From Verrucomicrobiales bacterium (GTDB lineage Bacteria; Verrucomicrobiota; Verrucomicrobiia; Verrucomicrobiales; DEV007), in the NCBI GenBank assembly GCA_016795385.1, contig JAEUHI010000041.1:1-64000 (forward strand): a DNA stretch of 64,000 nt, written 5' to 3'. Within the stretch, counting starts at the first letter, position 1, and every line of letters begins with the position of its first letter. Below the pieces are notes generated by a model. That model saw nothing but the letters and a program-made list of their open reading frames with translations. It was not told where the DNA came from and made no database searches. Of the stretch, positions 1 to 9,300 are shown piece by piece. Position numbers and translations under genes: made by a program.

Positions 1-137
1 CGCCTGCTCCAACTCTTCGATGGAGCAATTCTCTACATTCGGAAGCTGGTGGGGGCGTGCGATCCATCACTATTGCAGACACAAACATCCGTACAAGTCA
101 TAATTCGGGTTTCGGCAGAAAATTTTGGCAAAGGGTC
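1..137 (-). mobile_element. Probable insertion-sequence end (partial, IS630-like guess)
   Basis: Sequence on the distal side of a broken glutaminase gene. Glutaminase similarity stops exactly at a TA dinucleotide (138-139), the target type used by IS630/Tc1/mariner elements. Near the left edge, one minus-strand frame with no stop before the window end reads like the N-terminus of an IS630-type transposase, with short stretches RPHQLPNVEN and SIEELEQA. No ATG opens that frame within the window, and the other end lies outside it. The insertion is inferred from the clean break; the family is a guess from the TA target and a faint protein resemblance. A deletion junction is the alternative. Confidence 0.4.
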
Positions 138-349
138 TAAACGAAGGGTTTCGAGATCGATTGGATCGTAAAGGGAATGTCGGTATCGCCGACCTCGTAG
201 ACCTGCCCGCTCGCGGTGACCAGACAGATGCCGAACCAGTCGGGATCGGTCTTGGCAAGTTCGGGGATGTAGGTGGCGACGTCACCGTCGTGCACGCCCT
301 TCAACTCTTCGTGAAGGGACTGGAGGAAATCAATAATGGGGGAATTCAT
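137..349 (-). pseudogene. glsA: Glutaminase, 5' fragment interrupted after SISKPFV
   Basis: The first 70 residues of a serine-dependent glutaminase (L-glutamine to glutamate plus ammonia). Visible family features are the opening NSPIIDFLQ, the PELAKTDPDWFGI stretch, GQVYEVGD and the catalytic SxxK element in QSISKPFV. Intact members have over 300 residues and continue with Y-G-L-A-L. Here the next codon reads TAG because foreign sequence follows the TA of the expected tyrosine codon. The catalytic Ser/Lys pair is present but the rest of the fold is missing, so the product cannot be active. The remaining part of the gene, if it exists, lies left of the window. The family call is firm; the cause of the break is inferred. 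Confidence 0.75.
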
Positions 350-411
350 AAGACCCGGGAATCCGGCAGGAGTCCCGCCCCATCAGCAAGTGGTGTGCCA
401 AAATAGCGCAA

Positions 412-2640
412 TTACTTGGATTTCATGATGTAGCGGCCATCCCAATCCTCGGTGGGAGGATCGGCCTTCATCTCGGCACACCGACCGATCATCACGAGCG
501 AAGGATTGTCATGCACGCCGGGGAGAAACCCGGGTTGGTAGGGCTCGAGCTTGGCGGATTTTCCAAAGGCGGCGACCGCGGCGTCCCAGTCCCGGGCGAG
601 GTATTTGTCGATCCCGGTCAGGTAGATCTCGATGCAAGCGACCGCCTCCGGCGTGAGTTCGGACGTGAATCCCATCACTTCATACATTTCGACCGGCTGG
701 GTGCGCCCCTTCACCACGATCTTGTCGAGGTAGCGGAAGGCGATGTCATCTTTCTCCAGAAGGGCGGCGGCCCGGGTCTCGCCACTGACCATGGTGTAGA
801 CGCCGTAGCTTTTCGCCCCGCTCTCGCAGCGCGCCGCGAGGTTCACGGTGTCGCCCATCATGGTATAGTTGAAACGACGCGGCGATCCCATGTTGCCGAT
901 CACGGCGGGACCGGTATTCAGCCCGATCCGCGTCTGCATCTGGTAGACGATCTCAGGCCATCCGCCTTCCTTCCGCCATTTCTCGCGGAGTTCCGCCTGC
1001 CGTTTCTGCATTTCGATGGTGGCGGAGCAGGCGCGGTAGGCATGATCCGGGAAATGCAGGGGGGCTCCAAACATCCCCACGATGGCATCGCCGATATATT
1101 TATCGAGGGTGCCGCCACGATACACAAGGATGTCCGTCATCGCCGTGAGATAGTCGATCATGAGGGCGACGAGACGCTCGGCATCGAGCTTTTCCGAAAA
1201 GGTGGAGAAGCTCTGCACGTCGGAGAAAAAAGCAGTGATCTCCGCGGTTTGTCCGCCCAGTTTGGGATCTTCGCCGGAGTTCACCATGCTTTCGACGACT
1301 TCCGGGGAAACGTAGGTGCCGAAGAGGTTCTTGATGCGGCTTTTTGCGCGCATCTCGAGGACGATCCGATCGACGAGAGCGTGCCCGTTGACGACGAGGA
1401 AGCCCGCGACGGGGAGCACCAGGGGCAACTGCCAGTTGCGGTCGCGGAAGAGCCAATAGGCCACCGCTATATAAAGAGCCACGAGCAACACCGGAAGGAT
1501 CGCGCTCCAGGCGACCGTCGTCTTCCGCAGGCAAAAAAGAGTGCCCCAGGCCAGAGGCAACCAAAACACGAGGACCTGCCATAGAGGAATGATCTTGAGA
1601 TAGTCGGCCTGGAGGATGTTGTTGAGCGCGACGGCCTGCACATGGACGAGCGGCTCGAGCGGCGCGAAGGGCGTGGGACCGAAATCCGCAAGACCTTCGG
1701 CCATCTGCCCGACGAGGAGGATTTGTCCTTCCACCGGCGGGAGGGAATCCGGCCATACGGCGGCGGCATTCGACGCCAGATCCTTTTCGTAGGCGTCGAG
1801 GAGTTCCATCAAGCGGACATAGTCGATGGGTTCGAAGGCCTCCCGTCCGCGATAATTCAACGGAATGAATCCTCCACGATCGATCGGAATACGGCGCACC
1901 AATGCCCCGTTTCGTTCGATCGAAATGGACTCACCCAACACGACCTCGACGTCTTCATTCCTCGAGCCATCGACCTGCATCAGGATCTGCAGCACCAGCG
2001 ATGGATAGACGCGTCCGCCAAATCCGACGACGAGCGGCACCTTCCGTCGAATGGGGTCGATGCGGGACGGCGGGGAATTCACGAAACCCGTCCACGAGCT
2101 GCGGGCAATGCCTTCGATCGGCACCATTCCATTCGGAGACTGGAGCAGATCGGCATAATGGCCCGTGAAACGATCGAGCGGCTGGGTCATGCCGATCGAA
2201 GGTTGGTCAAAAGCCGGCGCCTCCGGCTTGGTGGTGTCGGCAACCGCTCCGGTCACGGCGGCGCTGAAGAAATTCTCAAAGGCGGAAATGAAGGCCTCGT
2301 CGTGCACAGGATCGCCGCTCGCCTCGGAAAAGAAGAAGTCGTAGGCGACCACGGCGGGATTCCGCAGATTCACCAACTCCAGAAACTTTCCATGATGGGA
2401 TCGGGTCCAATCCTCCCAGCGGCCGAACTTTTTCAGTGAATACTCCCCGATTCCGACGAGCAGAATCCGCGAATCCGCCGGCGGATCGTAGGGCTCCCGA
2501 GCCTTGAAGCGCCAGTCGACCGTCACGTTCTCAAGCTGTTGCGACAAATCCAGCGGCGACACCGCGAAGAGAAATCCAAGCACACCGACCGGAGCCAACA
2601 GCGGCACCAGAAAACTCCGCGGTGACATTTTTCGTTTCAT
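412..2640 (-). CDS. CHASE2-domain adenylate cyclase (class III)
   Basis: Membrane sensor cyclase of 742 residues. An N-terminal membrane anchor (about 12-32) precedes a large extracytoplasmic CHASE2 sensor (about 35-345). A block of hydrophobic helices follows (about 350-425), then a cytosolic class III cyclase domain (about 460-640). Metal-binding aspartates appear in FFSDVQSF (about 469) and GDAIVGMFG (about 513). DKYIGDA and YTMMGDTVN (about 591) carry the Lys/Asp pair expected for ATP rather than GTP. The tail after residue 660 looks TPR-like. It is transcribed divergently from FecR and the two-partner secretion genes, suggesting cAMP signalling tied to surface display, although no cAMP receptor is seen nearby. 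The ligand is unknown. Confidence 0.9.
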   Translation of the reverse strand: MKRKMSPRSFLVPLLAPVGVLGFLFAVSPLDLSQQLENVTVDWRFKAREPYDPPADSRILLVGIGEYSLKKFGRWEDWTRSHHGKFLELVNLRNPAVVAYDFFFSEASGDPVHDEAFISAFENFFSAAVTGAVADTTKPEAPAFDQPSIGMTQPLDRFTGHYADLLQSPNGMVPIEGIARSSWTGFVNSPPSRIDPIRRKVPLVVGFGGRVYPSLVLQILMQVDGSRNEDVEVVLGESISIERNGALVRRIPIDRGGFIPLNYRGREAFEPIDYVRLMELLDAYEKDLASNAAAVWPDSLPPVEGQILLVGQMAEGLADFGPTPFAPLEPLVHVQAVALNNILQADYLKIIPLWQVLVFWLPLAWGTLFCLRKTTVAWSAILPVLLVALYIAVAYWLFRDRNWQLPLVLPVAGFLVVNGHALVDRIVLEMRAKSRIKNLFGTYVSPEVVESMVNSGEDPKLGGQTAEITAFFSDVQSFSTFSEKLDAERLVALMIDYLTAMTDILVYRGGTLDKYIGDAIVGMFGAPLHFPDHAYRACSATIEMQKRQAELREKWRKEGGWPEIVYQMQTRIGLNTGPAVIGNMGSPRRFNYTMMGDTVNLAARCESGAKSYGVYTMVSGETRAAALLEKDDIAFRYLDKIVVKGRTQPVEMYEVMGFTSELTPEAVACIEIYLTGIDKYLARDWDAAVAAFGKSAKLEPYQPGFLPGVHDNPSLVMIGRCAEMKADPPTEDWDGRYIMKSK

Positions 2641-2811
2641 GCGCAGTGGGACCCGTGCGTCTAAGCTCTGAAAGCCCGGAAATTCAAGAAAAATGCACTA
2701 GTAATGTGGATTCCCTGTAATAATATCGACCAGAAGTGTGATTACCAGAAAGTGAATCGTCTTTCTTACATGACCACTTCCTCCGTCGCCAATCCCGCCA
2801 CTCGTTTCGCG

Positions 2812-3321
2812 ATGAACCGTTCCTTCATTCCCCTCGCCCTGGTCGCCATGCTCATGGCGCTCTTCACCATCCCCATCCCGGCCCAGGACGCCGCGCCTCA
2901 GAGCGGCAAAGTCACCGTCTCGGTCGGTGATGTGAAAGTGACCCCGCCCGGCGGTGCCGCCCAAGCGCTCGCCGCGGGTTCCGTTGTCGCGGTGGGCTCC
3001 ACCGTCACGACCGGAGCCGGAGCTCGCGCCGTCATCGTCATGACGCCGAAATCCGCGATCCGCGTGGGAGAAAACTCCACCGTCGTGATCGAAGAAGTCC
3101 TCGAGACGGCGAGCCCGCCCAAGGTTACCCTCGATCTGAAAGACGGCAGCCTCGGAGCCCTCCTCAAGCCCGGCACGGGAGCCGAGATGGATTTCAAGAT
3201 CAAGACTCCCAGCGGCATCGCCGCCGCCCGCGGCACCTACTACGCCGTGGTGGTGGAGAATGGCAAGGGATTCGCCCAGGTCAAGGAAGGCAAGGTGGAG
3301 ATCATCCCGGCCAAGCCCTGA
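2812..3321 (+). CDS. FecR-domain exported protein
   Basis: A protein of 169 residues from the chosen start. MNRSFIPLAL opens a classic signal peptide ending near PIPAQDA. An in-frame ATG at 2770 would add 14 residues and is the alternative. The body is a FecR-like beta domain: GDVKVTPPGG, then a pattern of charged and small residues leading to IRVGENSTV, then TPSGIAAARGTYY, the family's characteristic G-I-A-x-x-R-G-T strand. Classical FecR proteins transmit signals to ECF sigma factors, but this stand-alone secreted type lacks the cytosolic anti-sigma part. It lies 24 nt upstream of the TpsA gene, so it is probably the first gene of that operon and a periplasmic partner of the secretion system. 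The role is inferred. Confidence 0.8.
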   Translation: MNRSFIPLALVAMLMALFTIPIPAQDAAPQSGKVTVSVGDVKVTPPGGAAQALAAGSVVAVGSTVTTGAGARAVIVMTPKSAIRVGENSTVVIEEVLETASPPKVTLDLKDGSLGALLKPGTGAEMDFKIKTPSGIAAARGTYYAVVVENGKGFAQVKEGKVEIIPAKP

Positions 3322-3345
3322 TCGGCCGCCATCGACCCAAGAAAG

Positions 3346-6300
3346 ATGACCCGAGGCCATTCAGTGCCCCTGCCCTGCCGGATTCTGGCGGGCCTCCTCG
3401 TCTTCATCCTGGCACTACCACCTCATCTCCTCGCGAATCCACAAGGAGGCCAAGTCCGTCAAGGCCAGGTGCGGATCGATGCTTCGCCCGGCCAACTCCG
3501 GATCCATCAGCAAAGCCAGCGCGCCGTGATCGATTGGGAATCCTTCTCGATCGACCGCGGTGAGGTCACCCGCTTTCTCCAGCCAAATGCCAGCGCCGCC
3601 GCCCTCAACCGGGTCCGCGGCGACTCCGCCTCGCGGATCGAGGGCATGCTGCGTGCGAATGGAAACGTGTATCTCATCAATCCGAATGGCATCTTCGTCG
3701 GCCCCTCTGGCACGATCGATGTGGGTGGATTCGTGGGCTCGACTCTCGATACCGCCGACGACGACTTCATGCGGGGAGGCGACCTGCGATTTTCGGGCCA
3801 TGGCGATGCCGCGATCATCAACCTCGGATCGATCAGCGCTCTCGACGGGGATGTCGTGTTGATGGCCGGGTCCGTCCTGAATGCCGGCACGATCCGCGCC
3901 CCGCGCGGCACGGCGGCCTTGGCGGCTGGCAATGATATCCTCCTCGCCGAATCGGGCGAAGAACGTGTCTTTGTACGCGGCTCGGGCGGATCGCGGAAAG
4001 CCGAGGGCGTCACGAACACCGGAGAGATCGAAGCCAACATCGCCGAGCTGAAAGCCCACGGCGGCAACCTTTATGGCATGGCGGTGAAAAACGAAGGCCG
4101 CGTCGCCGCGACCGGCGTGACCCGTAGCGGCGGTCAAATCTTTCTGAGCGCCGGTGGCGGCAAGGTGCGCTCCACTGGATCCTTGAAGGCGAAGAAATCC
4201 GACGGCTCGGGCGGACGAATCAAGGTCGACTCCGGCACGACCGGCGAAACCGAGATCGGAGGCACCGTCGATGCCTCGGGTGAGACGGGATCGGGCGGCG
4301 AGATCGTGATCCTCGGAAACGAGATCGAGGTGTTCGATGGCACCCTGATTTTGAATGACGGCGAGACCGGGGGCGGCCGCACCTTCATCGGCGGAGGTCG
4401 TCACGGTGCGGATGCCTCATTGGCCAATGCGACGAATTTGTCCATCGGCGGTGGTTCGCTCATCTCCGCCAATGCCCGGGGAACCGGCGATGGCGGTGAA
4501 ATCGTCTTGTTCGCCACCGATACGGCGAGCGTCCAGAGTCTCGTTTCAGCGCAGGGCGGCGCCTACGGGGGCGATGGTGGCTTCATCGAGCTGTCGGGGC
4601 AGGGTCGGCTCTACGTGCCGGATCTCGTCGGTCAGGTCCGGCTTTCCGCCCCCCTCGGAGCTTCCGGCACTCTCCTCCTCGACCCCGCGAACATCAATGT
4701 GATCCATGGCACCGGCGGCGGGATCATGGGCACCACGATGACGGACGGAGCCCTCATGGATGTGCTCGCGAATTTCCCGGTCTTGATCTGGACGTCCGAT
4801 TACGGTGTGGGCGGCGATGGCGACATCACCTTCGCGGCCGATGTGAACGTGACCTGGAGCAGTCCCTACAGCCTCACCTTTCAAGCGGACCGGGACCTGA
4901 TCTTCCTCGGAGGTGCCCGCATCAACGCCACGGGCGGCGGTTCGTTCACGGGCACGGCGGAGCGATCCGTCTCAGTGGGAAATGGTGCCTCGATTTCCAC
5001 GGCAAGCGGCACTCTGACCTTGTCCGGCAACGCGGGCGCTTCGACGACCGGTCAGTTCCGCGGGATCCACCTCCAGAACAATTCGACCATCAGCTCCAGC
5101 ACAGGAACCATCACGCTGACGGGTCGCGGCGGCAACAGCATCCTCACCGGCAACCACGGGATCGACATCGAGAGCACCGCGGTGGTCAGTTCGCTGGGAG
5201 GAAACATCTTTCTCGACGGCCGGGCCGGTACGGCGACCGGGGCCGCCCCAACGCAGGAGGGGGCGCTCATCAAGGGGAACATCACCAACACCGGCAATGG
5301 CAACATCACGATCGCCGGCACGGGAGGAAACGGCACCTCCGGCAATCTAGGGGTGCATCTCTTCGACAACGTGCTCATCTCCACGGTGAACGGTGACATC
5401 TCGATCACCGGTGTGTCGGGGCCGGGAACAAACAGCCCCGGCATCCAGGTCGCCGACTTTGGCAGCAGCACCACGATCATCACCAGCACAAGCGGAGACA
5501 TCACCCTCTCCGGTGACGCCGGATCCGGCCCGAGCGAGGCGATCACAATCTTCGGAACCGGGGCCTCGATCGGAGGCGGCTCCGGTGCCGTGGAACTCAA
5601 TGCCACCGGCGATCTCAGGGTCTATTCGAACGCGTCCGTCACCGCAACGGGCGCGGGCACGGTGACCCTCGATGCCACCCGGCGGATTTCCCTTCAAAGC
5701 GGTGCCGCGGTGACCGGGGTCAATGGCGACCTCAGCCTCACCGCGAACAACTCCGGGTCCGCCATCGGCAGTTTCTCGGGCATCGATCTGGATAACGCGT
5801 TGATCCGATCGGACGGAAACGGCTCGATCTTCCTGACGGGGCGCGGCGGCGACTCCGGCGATGAACAGCACGGGGTGAGACTCCGCAACGGTGCCGACAT
5901 CCTGGGAGGCACCGGCGGATTGGTTTCCGTCACCGGTTACGGTGGGTCCTCGAATGGATTGAATCACCAGGGAATCCTCCTGACAGGGATCGGGACGTCT
6001 ATCAGCTCGTCCGGGGCGGATGTGGCACTCGCGGGAACGGGCGGAGCCGGCTCGCTCAGCTCCGGCATCAACATCAATCAGGCATCGGTCACGGCCGGAG
6101 TCGCCGGCAATCTGACACTCCATGGCATCGGCGGCGCCACCACCAATGGTGCCTTCCTCCACGGGGTGTATTTGTATGAAGCTTTCCTTAACACGGTGGG
6201 CGGCAATGTCAGCGTCACCGGAGAAGCGGGTTCCGGATCGTCCGCTTCCGGCGACTACACCGGCGTCCACCTCGATTACTCCACGATATCGGCCGGCGGC

Positions 6301-9300
6301 AGCGGCACGGTGGAAGTTACGGGCACAGCCGGATCCGCCGTCGATTCGCAAACGCTCATCGGGGTCGATGTGCGATTCGATTCCCAAATCAGCTCTTCGG
6401 GCGGAAACGTCACCGTCATCGGAACCGGGGGCAATACCAACCATGTGGGAGTCAGCAACGGGGCGGGCGTCCGCTTGATCGCCGACGGTACCATTACCGC
6501 CGGCGGCACCGGCAGCGTCTCGGTCACCGGCACCGGAGTCGGAGGCACTTCCGCGGGGCACGAAGGCGTCGTCATCAATGGTTCCGGATTCGAGAGCAAT
6601 CTCGCCCGCATCGGTGCCGCCAATGGATTGACAACGATCACCGCCATCTCCGGCAACAGCTCCAGCCACGCGCTTGTGGTGGGCATCAACCATGCCGGAC
6701 GCCTCACCACGGGCACGAACAATCCCATCACGATCCATGCCGACAGCATCAGCATCGGTGGCCAGGGGATCGTCTCCAGCGGTACCGGCGATACAACGAT
6801 CCTGCCCCGGACCGCGGGAACGCGCATCGACCTGGGGGGCGGCGACGTGCTTGGCGGCTCACCCCTCACCCTCGGCCTCACCGATGCGGAACTCGATCGC
6901 ATCACCGCGGGCACCCTTTTTGTCGGGAACGGGTCGTCCGGCCCCCTCACCATCAGCAGCGCCTTGACTCACGGAAATCACCTCACCCTTGCGACTGGCG
7001 GCAGTGTCACGATCAACGCGGGTCTAACCCTGTCGGCTGACAAGAACCTGCTCATCGAAGCCTCCGACTTCTCCGCGGGGACGATCTCGCTCGCGACCGC
7101 CAATGCCGACCTCGGCACGAGCGGCAGCGGCTCCATCACCATCGAGGCGGGGCGGAACCTCGTGCTCAGCCCTGGATCGAGCATCACTTCGGTCAATGGA
7201 GCCATCAGCCTCACAGCCAATCGGGGTCCCTACCCCGCCTCCGGCAGCCTCATCGGCATGGATCTCGAGAGTGCCACGGTCACCACGACCGGCACGGGCT
7301 CGATCACCCTTTCCGGACGCGGCGGGGACGCCACGGCGGATCAAAACGGCATCCGCCTCCGCGGCGGCACATCTCTGGCCACGAATGGAGGCAACCTGAC
7401 CCTCTTGGGTGAGGCATCCGACCCTCTTTCGTCAGGCATCCGGATCGATCTCGCCAGCCTCACCTCAGGTGGCGGGGTGCTGGAACTCGAGGGCACGGGC
7501 GGCAATACCTCGATCGACTCTCCTGACACCAATGCTACGATCGGAGCCCCCGGCGATACCGTGATCGTGAAATCCACATCCGGCGCCGTCGGTCTCTTCA
7601 GCCAGGTCCGCGGCTACCGTCTCCAGTTGCAGGACCTCGGCGGAGCGGACGCGCTGGATTTCACGCTGAACAACTCCAACAACGACATCGATCAGTTCAA
7701 CACCTTGGGGAATGGGCCGAATGGTCGTATCGGCACGCTCGTCTTCCGCGAGGCAAACGGCTTTCACATCACCGACTTCCTCGGCGGCAGCGGGGTCGCC
7801 GCGACGGGATTCCTCGACCTGCGGGCGACGCGGTTTTCGGGCTCGTCGATCGTGATCGATGCGCCGGTGACCTCCCAAGGCGGCAACATCACGATCGTGG
7901 GGCGTGACGTGGTCGTGGATGGCACGGAAATCACCACGATCGGAGGGGGCAGCCTGGAATTGAACGCCGGACGCGCCATTCTCGTGCAAGGCGACTCGCT
8001 CTTGTCCGTAACGGATGGCGAACTTTCGGTCACCGCCCATCAGGACGAGTTTTACACGACCGGCACTTTCACCGGTCTGACCATTCTCGGATCGCGCGTG
8101 CAGAGCCTCGGCACGGGTAAGATCGCCCTTTATGGCAAAGGGGGGAACGGCGGCACGGGATCGGATTTCGCCTACTCCGGGTTCACCAATCCCTCGACGA
8201 ACGGCGTGCGCCTCGACGGCGGCACCGTGATCGCCTCGAGCCACCCTTCCTCCAGCGACTTCACCGTGAGCATCGTTGGTGTGGGTGGTTTGGGAGCCTC
8301 GGACAGTGTCGGCGTCGTTATCGCGAACCCCGATACGATCGTTTCCGCTGCCAGCGGCGCCCTTCTCATCGAAGGATTCGGCGGTGGTCAGTCGACCGGC
8401 CAGCGGAATCGCGGGGTCCTGTTCACCGGTGGACACATCCAGGCGACCAATCTGGCCAATATCACTCTCTACGGCGCAGGCGGGTCGGGGGTGAATGAGA
8501 ACGACGGCATCCAGTTGAACTCGGGTGCACGGATCAGTGCCGCGAACGGCGACATGATCCTCGACGGTTATGCCGGAGAAACGCTCGGGATCGGAGTGAT
8601 GCTCGGCAATACGGCGGGAAATCTCTCCATCACCGGCACGGGCACGGTAACGGTGCAAGGCGAGGGCACCAACGCGGACGGCATCGTGCTCGGAAACGCC
8701 GGTGCCTTCGTCGGCGGGACGAATGCGGGATTCGTGGAACTGCAATCCACCGGGGATCTCCGCGTGCAGCGCGAACTCCTCGCCTCGGGCGGGATCTTCC
8801 TGAACGCCTCCGCCGGAGGCACCATCGTGGACGGCGAAATCCACAGCACCAACGGCAACATCGCCATAGAGGGCGACGATGTCACCATCAACGCGGAGGT
8901 CACCGCGGACGACGGCAACATCGAGATCATCTTTGGTGATCAACCTCTCATCGGGGAGAGCGAGCCCGAGGTGGAAGCCGCCACGTTCAATGGCACCGCC
9001 GCGATCAACGATCTGCTCACCGCCAGTGGATGGGTCCGCTATTATGGCGGAGATGGTGGCGGCGACCTCCTCACCTTTGCCGGCTACACCGCATCCGGAG
9101 TCGATCTCGATTTCGGAACCCTCTTTGACGTCGAGCAAGTGGTCGGCTCGGGGTCGTCGGATGATCGGCTGACCGGTCCCTCGGTCGCCTCCACCTACTC
9201 ATTCACCGGCGCGAACGTATTCCAGGTGGGGGGCGTCGACTTCTCCGCGTTTGAAAACGTCCTTGGGGGAGCGGCGAATGATACCTTTGCCTTCAGTGGG

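Noticed and set aside
65-67. ATG on the minus strand as start of a new gene running to the left edge
   Set aside because: Only about 22 codons are visible and that frame gives no family features; another frame of the same DNA looks more protein-like.
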